A stretch of DNA of 64,000 nt, from positions 171,584 through 235,583 of the forward strand of contig MU128991.1 of assembly GCA_014904985.1 (NCBI GenBank). The letters are read 5' to 3'. How positions within the stretch are numbered: position 1 is the stretch's first letter; every line of letters starts with the position of its first letter. The position numbers and the translations under genes are program-made. The notes under the pieces were generated by a model. The model was not told where the DNA came from, did not search any database, and saw only the letters and a program-made list of their open reading frames with translations. Of this stretch, positions 1 through 12,534 are shown piece by piece. Source of the DNA: Hydnum rufescens UP504 (taxonomy: Eukaryota; Basidiomycota; Agaricomycetes; Cantharellales; Hydnaceae).

Positions 1-1579
1 CGACCAAATACTTGCGCATTTTGGGAACCTGGCACAGCATGCAAATCCAGATTGATCCGAATGCCATATTTTCGAGCCCAAGCAATTGCCTTCAAAAAAT
101 ACCTACGCGACGCACCGAGAATATTTCGTCACGGCGGGCAGCGGTGCCAGGAACAGTGACCGAAACGACTTACTTCCACGCGACACCCTCTAAGAATGGT
201 TCCCCAGGGAATTTAGCCACGCCCCTAATTATCGGAGGACCAACGTTAGTCATCTTAACCTGGAGTGTAGACATGCAAAGTATGATCCACCAGTATGGGA
301 ATGGTATCCGAACCCAATTCAAACCAGCACCCGCAATCATCGCGAAATCTTCCTCGGTCTAATCACTAGTTAATACGCGCTTCCTGTCGATACTGAGGGG
401 GAAATGAGACATACGATGAAAGTTGCGTAATGTTTCTCGAGTTGATTGAGCCCGCCATTGGCTGTATCAGCTGCCATGTTGACGGAGAGCGTCCATTCGT
501 CTACTGCAGGTGTCGTAGCATTCACATATGCCTCGTATAATCCCGGTGAAATGAAAGGCTCGGTATTAAACCACCCCCCTAAATTCACGCTATACGCGTG
601 TTTTAGCGAAGTAGAAACGAGTATTGGATCAATTGCTCACCCGAATATCCTGTCAACGCCATACTGCCACGATTGGTTAAGAGGGGGGGTATAGCTTTGG
701 GCACGTGCCGCTCCATTAAACGGGTCGTTCTGGTCGTAGTACCAGTAGCCGCCCAATTTATTGGTGTAAGTCATAGTAGCGCCGCTGTCTAGGAGGAGTG
801 TAGAGCCATCTCCGCCTGTTATAATAACGTTGGAGGTGGGTGACCCGGAACACCAGTGGACTGCGTGGCGGTAAGTGAACCAGAAGAGCCGGCGACGCGC
901 TGCCCGGAGTCGTACTGGCGTCATTTTGGGACTTCTTTTTAAATACGAAAAAGTAAAGGGAGACACCAATAGCAGCGGCGATAAGCAGGACCAAACAAGT
1001 GATTATAATTGCTCGAAGTCGGCGAGATCGCTTTTCCCGTGGAGTGGTGTATAGCTCTCGTTTGTCGACGCTCGCACCACCTATATCATCCATTGCGAAA
1101 TTTGCCGTAGACGCGCTGGGATCATCGCGATATGTCCCAAAGCTGGTCACTCTAGGGGAGTCGGGAGTGTATGTTGCCAAGGAGCCGAAGGTAGAATCGG
1201 GACGTAAGCGAGAGATAGAACCATAATCAGAGTCGCGGTAGCCTGGCCGAGAAGGCGTGGAGACCTCATGAGCAGAGGAGGCAAAACTGTCGCGACCATA
1301 AGGCTCGTCAACAGTGCCGAGGGCGGAGTAAAAACGAGCGGGAGGTTGTGCACCAGCGGGTAAGTGCGAGACAGGGACAGGCATGACATCGAGATCTGGA
1401 GGCTGGTTAATGGCTCGGATTGTGGGTAAGATATCTGGGTCGAGAAAACCCGCAGCATAGGGATCCTCCTCCTGGTCGTCGGCCAGCGGTGAGTGGAGTT
1501 GGATCTCTTCCGTCTCTGGAGATTGGGGACGCCCACCCGTGCCAATGGGATCGTAAGTAACATGCGACGCCATGGCCAA
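1..1579 (-). CDS. GH5 glucan 1,3-beta-glucosidase, type II membrane-anchored, 3' end outside window
   Basis: Probable exo-beta-1,3-glucanase (EXG-D-like, glycoside hydrolase family 5) acting on cell-wall glucan outside the cell. The start at 1579 opens a hydrophilic N-terminal region of about 190 residues rich in Ser/Pro/Asp. It is followed by a basic stop-transfer and one membrane helix (IIITCLVLLIAAAIGVSLYF), the layout of a type II anchored enzyme. Further exons read YTNKLGGYWYYDQNDPF, then VNLGGWFNTEPFISPGLYEAY, then (below 362) AGAGLNWVRIPIPYW, KAIAWARKYG and INLDLHAVPGSQ, all typical GH5 segments. The catalytic glutamates lie beyond the left edge. The join between the TM exon and the catalytic exon near 880-930 could not be resolved cleanly: it is either a small intron or a frameshift. 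The family call is firm; exon borders are approximate. Confidence 0.85.
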
Positions 1580-2260
1580 ACGAGTAAGACGCGATGGAAG
1601 GAGTGGTTATAAAGTAGGAATTGCGGACTCAAATTGGCTTCGGGTAAGTGGAAATGCGCAAAGTCGCGGTTCCTGGACTTTTGCATCGCGACACCCGCGG
1701 GAGCCGAGCGTAACTCAGAATGAACCCCACCCCCATCCCCACATTTTGGAAATCTCCACCGTCTCCTTGACCGTTGCTAGGAACCATTTATCCTATCGGA
1801 GCTCAGGATCATCCGTGCAGCCCTCTCGTTAACGAGCCGCCCATTCATGCATACGTGAGACCAAATTGTTCTCACAAAACCGCGACGTGGTCCAAAAGCA
1901 ATCAACCACTACATTTGATGTTGCTTCAGGCCACGCACAGGAGCATTATGATCTTCAACGTAGTCTTTTCCAACTAACCTATAGATACGAACGTAAACAC
2001 CCAATTGGAATTGCCCACAACGGGTGGTTCACGACACAGAGGGGCTGCGCTATCGCCAAAGCCAAGTCCAAGTCTGGATACAACAAGAGGTGACAAGAAA
2101 GATACTCTCCCACCGTCACACACTGGGATCATGACGTGGCGCGAATGGTTTTTCCAAGTGTCGCGCTAGTTTGAAGCATTTCCACGCTGCCACTGTGTAG
2201 CTTAATCCCATCATTCTATGGCATAGCATAGAACGGGAAAGTACGAAGCAATAGGAGCCA
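1580..2260. other. Intergenic region upstream of the GH5 gene
   Basis: Lies between the GH5 start codon and the 3' end of the sugar transporter. It must hold the GH5 promoter and the transporter's 3' end. The short open frames here have no recognisable motif and no codon pattern like the neighbouring exons. Confidence 0.5.
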
Positions 2261-2263
2261 AAT

Positions 2264-4480
2264 TCAATTCAATGACCTGGAGAACAAATGATCCGTCCAC
2301 ACGTACCCGAAGATCACGACAACTGCACTGGGCCCTCGTGATGGCGCTGCGGATGGCTCAAGACTTGTGCCCCCAATAACGCTTCGCTTTGGCTCAAGTA
2401 ATGCGAAAATGAACGCGGATATCGCAATAATGATAAACTGAGGCATGACAATCGAGGCATTATGAATTCCCTAAGAACATAAATCATCGAGGCCGTGGTC
2501 AAATCTTTGGACTGTTCGCATTATGTATCCCAGTCAAACGCAAACGTACCATTACTACCCCGGCGTTCACTGGCTTGGGTGCCTTCGGGGGCCTCCTTCA
2601 AGCAATGATTGTGATGGCGAGGCATCCGATGACACCAGCGATCGTGTTTCGTTTGCATCATCCGCTGGTTGATTGTCCAGTAGTAATGCCTCTCCTATCT
2701 GTGGGTGACGCACATGACTAAGCCGCAAAGGAGTTGCAAAAGATTCCCAACGCACCAATGCGTAGGGAGTCCAATGATGAACCGAAGTACAAAATCCAAG
2801 TATGGCTACCAGAATAGTGGCTCCGTGGGCTGTGTGTACGGTCCTAGGTGAAATTAGACGGCCATTAGTGAATGTCACAATCGTGCAGGAGATTGACACA
2901 CCCTGTCAGAAACATGACGACCGCAGAGACCAATTGACTGACAGTCCACAGCGCAGCCAGCGTGACATTCGCGGGAATGCTGCCACTCCGACGATTGACA
3001 AACGTGCGCTGGATCCACGGGACGACGAAGCTGATGGCAACACCAACGACCGCGCCGCAGAACAATGCCCAAGAACCGGCGCGAGCCGCATCATCGGGGG
3101 AAGCAGATTCATTCTGTGCTCGATAGAGGTCCCCAACGAATATTGAGGAAAAGAATAGATGGGGAAACTGGGATGACCTACACGCTACGTTAGGACGATG
3201 GGAACTTGGAGATGTCGGAGGATAAAATTTACCAAATCTGTATTACACACTAAAGTGTAGCGAATAACTAGGTTAGTTCCACATTAGAGGATACCGGCAA
3301 TATGCACGTACGACTTGTCTGACGGTCTCTGGGAGTTGCATGGAATTCTTGTAAATGTTCATGACAGTCGAACGAAGGGATTGATTATGCCGTCTATACA
3401 CAGGGGCAGGCGCAAGTTATTCCTCCGGCCGCAGTCGTCAAAAACTCGATGCTCACGATGAAGGTTTATACGGTATCTCTTTGACGTATAGCGCCGTGAG
3501 CAAATGAGTTCCGACCAGGAATACTGTGGTAACGGCCGATACAATCTGGAGTTGGGTCGACCCAAGCCACGGCAGTAGTCTTGGGAGATTAAGGTTGCCT
3601 CTAAAGTCGATTGGATCGAAGTAGTCGTCAACAAGGATGAATCAGACACGAGATGCTAGAAATTGACGTGCGTGTAAAAGCCAGCGAGATTACCAAGACT
3701 GAGCATGCGACTGCCCCATGCGTTGGCTTGATCCTGAACAGAAGGGGGCAGGACATCCACTATTAAGGCTCTGTCCACCGCCATTACTGGAGATCAGAGG
3801 CCATCAGAAGCCATCTTGGCCATAAATGAAAAAAGTTCCGGATAAACCCTAAACAGTACCAGCGTTTACGGAGAAATCTATGATATATAAAGCGCCAACG
3901 ACGATTATGATCGTAAGGATGTCGTTCTAAGCAGTGTTAGGGCATTGTTTGCGGATGACATGGGAGTTCTGACTCACAAGAGACCCAGGGGTTGTGAATA
4001 ATGTGACGAGAGCCCTACCATATCCAAGGAGAAGCATAGAAGATCCACAGATCAAGGTTCCGGCCAGCATGAACGGACGTCTCCTGCCGAAACGTGACTG
4101 CGAGGCGTCCGCCCAACCACCGACCAGGGGCTGCACGAGGAATCCAGAGAGTGGTCCTACCAAGAATGTGCTAGCCATGATACTTTTCGGCAGCCCCAGA
4201 GATACAAGGTAGGGGGAGGCTGCCATTAGGGGTGAGCTATCTCCTCGTACGTAAATTCACTACAGCGGCTCGCACCAAAGGCCATTTCTGTTGACCAGAC
4301 AGACTCGACGCCCAATATGGGGACAGTCAAGAGTGGAAGTGAAAGACGCTGCCGATGGGCACGCATTTCATCCGGACTCCGCTCCTCGTCGTAGTCGGGC
4401 TCATACTCCATTGCGTAGAATGAACCGATTTCGGTGCGAGTATCTTCCCTTTGCGGAAATGATGAGTCCGGCATGTGCAA
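2264..4480 (-). CDS. GPH-family sucrose/alpha-glucoside transporter (SUT1-like MFS)
   Basis: Plasma-membrane sugar/proton symporter of the GPH/SUT type, as S. pombe Sut1 and plant SUTs. The N-terminus at 4480 is acidic and hydrophilic (PDYDEERSPDEMRAH), then LPLLTVPILGVESVWSTEMA and SPYLVSLGLPKSIMASTFLV form the first helices. The family signature RFGRRRPFMLAG follows GGWADASQS. Later exons include VDRALIVDVLPPSVQDQANAW, GSRMLSLGNLAG, WALFCGAVVGVAISFVVPWI and the terminal helix QFIIIAISAFIFALLEP near 2400. At least six exons separated by short introns are implied. The gene is head-to-head with RLP24 (123 bp between start codons). Sucrose versus maltose specificity cannot be told from sequence. 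The C-terminal stop at 2264 is the one that follows the last membrane segment. Confidence 0.85.
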
Positions 4481-4603
4481 TGGCGTGAATCGATGTCACG
4501 TGGGTCGACCCTGGTTTGATTCCGCTAAATTTTGTGCATTGCTTCCGTTCGGCGTGCTGCCCCGTTTGCTGTTGAATTCGCTTATCTTTCGCCAGTGTGA
4601 GCC
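4481..4603. promoter_or_regulatory. Shared divergent promoter, transporter / RLP24
   Basis: Only 123 bp separate the two start codons, which point away from each other, so both 5' UTRs and promoters must lie here or inside transcribed leaders. No clear TATA box was seen. Confidence 0.5.
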
Positions 4604-5463
4604 ATGAGAATCGCGAAATGTTACTTTTGCTCCACCAATGTCTATCCAGGACATGGTTCGTGTCTGCAGCCCTTCTACAGTCGATCCACCATACTGAGCC
4701 CAAGATTGCATAATAGGGACCGAGTTCGTACGAAACGATGCCAAAGTCTTCCGTTTTTGCACGTCAAAGTAGGTCACTACGAACCATATATTCTTGACCC
4801 TCCTAATGTGCGGCCTGCTCATAGATGTCACAAAAACTTCAAGTATGCAGTAGAGGATGACAGATTCTCCATTATTCCTTATATTGCTTCGACATTCGCC
4901 TCATAGGATGAAGCGTAATCCACGGAAAGTGAAATGGACCAAAGCTTTCCGAAAAGCAGCGGGAAAGGAGATGACCATCGTCCGTGCCACTTTGTCATTA
5001 ATCACCTATGAGAACTCACTATTCATCTTTCAATAGGATTCCACGTTCGAATTCGAAAAACGACGAAATGTCCCTGTCAGATATGATCGTGATCTCATCC
5101 AAGTGACGATGAAGGCGATGAAGCGGGTCGCAGAAATCAAAGCTCGGCGAGAGCATGCCTTCTGGAAAAACAGGTAGGCACTCCACCAACACATTGAATG
5201 TCTTCTCTAACACCTTTGTCCTCTCATTTTCCCATTTTAGGATGGCAACAGCTCGGGAGAAGCTCCGTGCATCACGCGTATCGAAGAAATTGGTTACTGC
5301 GAAACGAGACGCTGCGTACGTTCCATCTACACAACTTGTCGAGCCTATCGCTGTCGAGGAGGCACCAAAAGTGGAATTGGTCAAGGAAAAGGTCAAGTCT
5401 TCCAGGCGGAAAACAGCCCTCGTCACTGGCGAAGGGCGTACCATGGGAATGGAGGTCGATTGA
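4604..5463 (+). CDS. RLP24: Ribosome biogenesis protein RLP24 (L24e family)
   Basis: Nucleolar/pre-60S assembly factor, the placeholder for ribosomal protein eL24, which recruits the AAA-ATPase Drg1/Afg2 in yeast. Exon 1 encodes [18 protein letters not shown], the L24e zinc-ribbon half. Next come [19 protein letters not shown] (second Cys of the zinc site), [20 protein letters not shown] and [20 protein letters not shown], then [20 protein letters not shown]. The last exon (5241-5463) carries the basic tail [18 protein letters not shown] and ends [17 protein letters not shown]. Introns have GT..AG ends, for example gtaggc...ttttag at 5174-5240. Spliced order and residues match the RLP24 family throughout, so this is RLP24 rather than the ribosomal protein itself. 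It converges on ATG2. Confidence 0.93.
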
Positions 5464-5681
5464 GCATGTTCTCTCGTTATCACGTTGTTTATTGCTTGCG
5501 CTACCATACCATGTTGTTCGTGACCTTAACAATGCTTTGAGAAATATTCCAGAAGAGATCGTGAGTGAGTTACAATTTACAGCGTATATGCGTGAAGGGA
5601 GTACAGTGCGCAAGAACAATATAGCGTTACGGAGAAAAAGACATCACAGCCGTTAATCCGAGATTGGGAATCGCCCAACCG
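5464..5681. other. Convergent 3' ends of RLP24 and ATG2
   Basis: About 220 bp between two converging stop codons. It should hold both polyadenylation regions. No further gene was seen. Confidence 0.5.
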
Positions 5682-8600
5682 TCACCTCTTATACTTCTCA
5701 TCGCTGTCACGACGGATATTGGGATCGAGACTATTAAGTAGTCCAAGCAGTGTCTTGCTGACAGCCTCACTCGCCCCGATCATCGGTTTCAATACAGCAA
5801 TAGGCACCGCTCGCACAACCGCCCGCACAGGTCCCTAGATATTCGAATGTCATCCCCAAAAGGACCAACATCACAGCGATGATGGCACGTACTTCAGTCC
5901 CAGATTTCTCATACACCTCCATTGGAATGGCAAGAATCGTCTGAGCTGCCGAGTTCAAATTCTTCCCCAGGCTCTTATACGCTAGCTGCAGCCCTTCCCG
6001 AATGTCTCCCGGTTGATTCGCATACCGGCTCAGATCCCCGTCCGCGACAGCAGAAGCGTAAGCATTCTCGTCGCTCGAATCATCCACGATGCCCAGCATC
6101 TCAGACCTGGACATCCCACCGTCCTGACCTTGTCCAGCATGACCGCCACCGCCCAATACGTGCTCCGCCTGCTCGAAGATGATTTGTGTACCGTTTGCAA
6201 GCTTCGCGCCAAGTTTAATGGCCTCCATAGCTGTCGACTTGACAAAGGAAGTAGTGCCTTTCTGCACACCCCGCACGATTCGCCCGTCCTTCTTATATTG
6301 GGCAATTGGCAAAAGCACCAAGTCCGCAACGCCTGAGCCCACATTTACTAGCGATCGGATAGGCTCCACTCCAGATATAACGTCCGCAAGCTGGTTCGCC
6401 TTTACGTCCGGAGTCCACAGGTCGTTCAACATGTCCAACATTCGAGGCCAACCTGTCACCTGCATCAACCAAATCATCAAATCGTTAATACTAGAACAGG
6501 AAGCCACTGGCACTCACTCCAAACATTTCTATGTGACGCAGTGTCATCTCCGAGGCGTCAAAATGGAAGAAATTCATAAGTTCTATAGTCTTCCCTTCGC
6601 GTAAAGCGCGATAATCGACCCGTTTAGGTTTGTAATCCAGTTTGATGTCCACAGGGAAGACGTCGACGTGCTCTGGAGTGGTAGCAGGATGAAAACATAT
6701 TCATCCATAAGGGCTAGACTATAAATACCCACGGAAGAATATTTCCTTGCTTGGGGATGCTGATGCTGCAGTGCTCTCAGGTTCGTCCGGTCCGTGAGAG
6801 TCCTGAAATGCGAAGAACTTCTTGATGAAATCTAGCGCGTCTTGGTCGACGTGTAGCCGGAGAGGAAGAATCTTCGCCTAATGAACCGCCAGGATGAGTG
6901 ATCATGGTTAGGTCACTGAAAAATTACACTTGCCCTCAGCCGTGCTTCTTCAGAAGGATCTCCAGACACTGGTCGAACGCTGACAAGCTCGATCCGAACC
7001 ATGTTGGAATCAGTCTCGCGAACGTTTCCCTTAGAATCCTCCCGCATTTGTGTAAGGAACTTTTTCCAGGTGGAGGTCTTGATGTGGTCTAGAATCTCTA
7101 CATCTTTGATCATCACCAAGAGTCGAGAAGCCATATCTTCATCTGGTTGATGCATGTCGAATTCGGCTTCAGCCCCTTTGAAACAAAACTGAAGCGAAGG
7201 ATGCTTCGAACGGATGAGCGTGTCGTGATGTCGCTCCGATTTTCCTTGGGCACTCGAGGCGTGTCCACGATGGAGGGGCTGCCAGGAGCCTTGACTGACC
7301 GTCTCGTCCCGATCCTCGTTCAATTCTTCGTCTATCGCCGCAATCAAACCATTGGGGTCCAATTCGTCCGCTTCTGGGGGAAGGCCAATGTATACGGAAT
7401 TGAAGAGCACGGTATATGTGTCCTCGACGCTATCGTCAGGCGTCTGACCCGAAGCAAGCAATTGCCTGATCTTTTGCAGTTTCCGCCGCATGACCTTCAC
7501 TTCCTTGTCTACTATTTGCCTGGTACGTTCCCAGTCGAATCCCGCGTATAGAGATATCGTGACATCGCAGTTATGGACACGGAGCGTGGTGTCGAGAGCG
7601 CCGGGTCTATCGATGCTGATGTGAGTCAACTTACAATCCATGGGACGCGACTTACTCACGTTGAATTCACGCCATCTGGGACCAGAGTCTCCCAGTACCC
7701 TTCGACAGGATCTATCCCCTGGGGACCAAGGATTCGAATGGTCTCTCCGCCGATGCTAGATATCACGCCAGGCTCGTCCGGAGCGGTTGGGATGATCACT
7801 GGCTCATCTCCTTCATCGAAACCCTCTACATCATCATCGGTCATGTCCCGGAATCCTGCCGCGGCCCCGAAAGATGCATCAAGATACTCGGGGTTGCTAG
7901 GGAGATCATCGTATATCATGTCAGCTGTAGTTCCAAACTCAGGTGCTCTTCCGAATGCCTGCTCATCGAGACTCGCTACAGACAAAATTATCACCAGGTG
8001 TATTGCACCGGACAGCTATCGCTGTAAAACGCACCGAAAATATCTCGCGGGGTGCGACTGACCATTGGTGGGGCCCTCGGAGTAGGGACAGGGCTACTCA
8101 AATGGCATTCAGGTTGAATTACTACCAGTAAAGACGGTGTGCCTTACGGTGGATTTGACGGGGTGAACGCACTGGAGAAGCTGGTTCCAAAAGCGGAGAC
8201 AGCGGATATAGAATCTGCGCACAAATATACCAGTAAATGGGCACGAGATACGTCCACCTGCCAAGATCTAAAGTGAGGAATGGCCTGAATTTTGAGCCAA
8301 AAAAAACCTTCTGACTTTATTTGTGATAGCTCCTGGTGCTGTGTTCCGTTTGAGATGGACACCCAGGTCTCTGATTTCGATCAAAGGTGCGTAGCCGGTT
8401 CTCTGACGAATCAATTAGCTAAGGTAGCTGTACATAAACCCGGCATAGGCACCTTCCAGTAATCAGATGCAGCATAGCTTCTATTTCGCTTCGTACTCGG
8501 GCGGAAGGGCGAGGCACACGACAAATGGTCGAGGCATAGAATCCACAATGATGTGATTTTCCCTTTGACTATAGTCTCTGGAGAACGACCAATCAAGTCT

Positions 8601-11600
8601 GCGGAAAAATTGGCATCGTCGAGTGATACAACGATCGCTCCAGGGTGAGTCGGGGCTTTAACTTGCAAGGAACCATCGATGATATGGACAGACAATATAG
8701 TCCTTTCACTAGGAATCACGGATTCGAATGCCTGTGTAAAGTCATCTTCAGTTTCAATTTCGAGTTTTAGATGCTTTATTATCGTACCCCTTCAGGTGCC
8801 TTCCCAAAGTTCGCCAAATCTTCCATCCAAGTGAAGTCAGCGGTAACTACGAACGAGAACCCGGAAGCCAACAACTTGATTCGGGACTCCTTAGCAGAAG
8901 TATCGCCTAATACCACGGACGCAAAACGCAAGTTGATCATTGGTCGCGGTTCTGCTGTCTGAGGATGCATTGTAAGATCTTTCGAGCGTTCGCCCCAGAG
9001 GCAGACACGCACTATTTCTCTAGGGGTAGTAAGATAGAAGAGTGGAACCTGTAATCCGGAAGAGGAAGTGTCTGTAACTTTCACATCCATTATAGATACA
9101 TAGACCACGGTCTCGTCCTATGAGTCACGGGATAAATTACGAGCCGGACAATCTAAGACCCGGTACACACCTTGCCCTCTGGTTTGGCGCGTACAGTGAG
9201 CAAGAGGTCAGAGGCAGACAGGTGCATTGGTCGTGCATCCGTGCCAACAAAAGAGCCTTCTTTGGATCGAGGGACCCAGAGCTGAACGAATGCTGTGCAC
9301 AAAGTGAGACCGGCACAATATATTCAAGCCATCTATAACGATCAGACATACCATCAGTCACTGCTATGGCAATAGTCACCTCAGTCGGGGAAGACTCCTC
9401 CTTCGGCACGTTACTTGCTGTAGTCTCACTCGTAATCATTGAACTCGAAATGGATTTGGTTCGCCGTGCAAAAAATCGGCTACCAATCAAGCTCGGATTT
9501 GTCCCGTCTTCCATCTCGCTGTGATCCCCAAGGACGTGTTCAACCCATTGAGTAATGTCATCGGCCCAAAGCTGCAGAGAATCGAGATACGCTTTTTGCA
9601 ATGACACACGGAGCTGAGGGATGGAGCATTCTATGCGAATATGGGTTCGAGGCGAAGAATTGATCCCGTCCGGACCAACCACAAGACTTCGTATGGAAAC
9701 CCGGGAAGGAAGTGGGACCTCCGGCTTCTCGGGAATAGTGAGAGTGGAATGTGGTGAAAACGAAGATGGGGCAATGGGACCGATAGTCAACCAGGTAGTG
9801 GCTCTGGGTTCTATCAAAATCGCACGAAATTCAGGGATTCCGCACAGTTTTGAATCACAATGGGAGACAAACCTCCGACCCTCGAGGATGCGATATACAT
9901 TGTTTCCCATTCAACTTGAACAAGAGATTTTTCCGAGTGTTCGACGCGATGGGAAGGCTTGGAAGGCTTCATAGTGAACGTTTGATGGTGCAATGGAAGG
10001 TTGGGCAGCTTTGATGATCCTCCAAGGATAACAGAGATGTCACAAGTATCAACTATCAGACTTCCGGAGCGAGGGGACATGACGCTGCCCCTGAAGTAGG
10101 AGGGCGGTGCCCGCATTTCGATCCTGATGACCGGTGATCTCAACCTTATACCACCTGAGACGGACTATGATGCCAGTGAGCCAAGGGCAGTGATATATCT
10201 AGCGTGTACGGACCGGCATGCTTTCCACTTTGCTGGGGGCGTCTTCATCAGGTGGTAACTCACTATGGCGAGGCCTTGGGGTATCGAACACCATGTCGCC
10301 AGAAAGGTTGTTTTCAGCCTCAGGATCATGAAATACGGGTAGTGTTTGGGCCGAGAGCAATGAAGCTGTGGCGGCATCTATGAAACGCATCCATCCAGCA
10401 ACCATCTGGAGGTCAAGAAAAATGTGGATAGGCAGCAAAGAGATGTCCACATCATGATCTCCCGTTGTTCTTAGTTCAAGAGTAAGGGCATGAGGGGTGC
10501 GACTGTTCGCTACAACGCCTCGCTTTGGAGCTCCAGGATGCAGTTGGCGAGACCGCCATAGAGATGGCTTGAGACTAGAGTCTAGAGAGCGTTCCCAATC
10601 TACCATGACATCGAGGTAAGGAAATGCGCCCACTCCACTCGTCTTGCTTGGAGGGGACAGATGCGAATCAAATATTATGATCGGTGAGGCATTCCATGAC
10701 TGGCCAGAACCGTGTCCGGGAGGAAGAGACGTCACATGGAAAAGGTGTATATCCATCACAGTTAGACGGGGGGGTTGAGATGAACGCAAGGTCGACGAGG
10801 GTTCTGCGGAAAAATTGGCCTCGACATGGTCAACTTGCATATGGAGATGGCGTAGAGCTGGCATAGGTGCTAGAGGTCGTGTTAGGAACTCATCAAGGGC
10901 CGTTTTAACCTCTAATGGATCTTGGAGAAGAGCGATCACGAAAGATCGAAGCTTGAAATTGGCATGGAACGCCTCCTTTGCTTCCTTTGCCTGGGAGGAA
11001 GATGGCGCAGGCGCAATATCTGGCTCTGAACCCCTGGCTGGTATGAATTGACTCAAAGCTAATAGTCGTCCGACCTGCCAGTCTTGGAAAGCGCAAGCAA
11101 ATACTCCTAGGCGGGCTTGAACTGTAATTGTGGGAGCGGCACTTTGTGGTATGGTATCTGGAGAGCCGATTGGCCCATGGGAAGTATTCGCCACGACCGT
11201 CGGTCTGGTCGTGATGAGTTGCAACACGACAGGATCTTTCGTCGAAAGCACAGTTGACTCTATATGAACTCCTGGGACGTCCCTTTCTGGGGGACCCCGA
11301 ACAGAAACGACACTGTGGTATATACTGGAGGCCGCAGACAAGGATACAATGCTCTGGGACATGAGCGTCTGTGCCGCGTCATCGTCTGCGTCCGATTCGT
11401 TCTCGAAGTCTGGAGTTTCAGGAAACGAAGCGGCAGTGAACGATGAGAGAGAAGAGGGCGGTAGATCGCCCATGGAAACAGAGAACCCGAGGATGCGGAC
11501 GCTTCGAGTCTCGCAATTACCGCCAACTTGGCCAAGTTCTTGGGCTGAGTCCTCAGCATCGTAAGTGATCTCAGGAAAGGTTACCTGGAGTTTTGAGGAC

Positions 11601-12406
11601 CGCTCGTGAACCAGCGAAATGGACGTGTTGGTGATGGATAATTTCAATCGAGAGAGAAGTCTCTCTGTCAGAGAAGCCAGAACGGGAACGCCGGCGTCAA
11701 GATCCCCCACTGCACCATCGATGTCTTCTACCAGGAATGGATCCAACGCTCCAGGAAAATTCATTTGTGCGGGTTCGTCCACTGCTTGACTCAAGACTAT
11801 GGAGTCTCGTAATCTCTTGTTATCCCCAGAGTCTAGTTCCTCGTGGATGAACGTTTCTGCCACATTCGTAACAGATTCTGCGAGCTTTAATCCCACAGGA
11901 GGCGTGCTGACCGCCACGGGTTGTGGAGGCACTAGGATAAAGGTAAGATTCAGGGCATGTATTGAAACGCTTAACGGGGAAGAAAGAATGTTTGTCCATG
12001 GGATTTTGGCAGATATCTTCCCTATAGACCCTCCTCGAAGCCGCACAGGGAGATCATCTAGGAGCTCGTTGATTGCCTATGAAATTTCCAAAGTCAATAA
12101 CGCAATCAAACGGGGAAATATTTCCCAGAGAGAAATGTCCCGGATGGTGTGATGCCCCGAATGCGCTACAGTTGACAGGATGTGACCCACCTCATCAGCC
12201 AACTCGATATCGGAGATTTCTATCCACCCATTTCCAATCTGAGCATCGATTTGATGAGTGTCGAGCTGACCTGGGCGCACCAAATGCCCAAGTGTTCGTT
12301 TGAGAATGAAAGAGAGAAAGCGACGTTGGATATTAAGGGGGACCGAGAGCGTAGGCAATGATACGGATGGAAATGAAAACGGAAAGAATTGGCCCCAGGA
12401 TATCAT
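5682..12406 (-). CDS. ATG2: Autophagy-related protein 2 (bridge-like lipid transfer protein)
   Basis: ATG2 tethers the ER to the phagophore edge and carries phospholipids for autophagosome growth, with ATG18 and ATG9. The N-terminus at 12406 reads [18 protein letters not shown] then [20 protein letters not shown], the chorein/VPS13-type N-terminal domain. A 615-residue exon (10199-12046) covers the long beta-rich middle. Further exons around 8.4-10.1 kb and 6.9-8.0 kb continue it. The C-terminal ATG2-CAD domain runs from 6513 ([18 protein letters not shown]) through [14 protein letters not shown] and [21 protein letters not shown] last intron (gtacgtgcc...atctag, minus strand) joins YEKSGTE to [20 protein letters not shown], ending [16 protein letters not shown] at 5682. 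Total length of about 2,000 residues suits the family. The start is 128 bp from a divergent SNF2 gene. Exon borders in the middle are not all worked out. Confidence 0.92.
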
Positions 12407-12534
12407 GAAGGTGGCAGCCCGCTGAGGCGGTTAGTCCAAGTGAATTAAACCGACGCGGGGGGGCGCGGTGCGGGACTTGCCGATCCCAGGTGCACGGGCC
12501 TAGCGCCGAAATAAAGCTATTTGGCGTAGGTGTA
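12407..12534. promoter_or_regulatory. Shared divergent promoter, ATG2 / SNF2 ATPase
   Basis: About 128 bp between the ATG2 start codon and the likely SNF2 start codon, which diverge. It contains a short GC-rich stretch (cgcgggggggcgcgg near 12455). No TATA box was recognised. Confidence 0.4.
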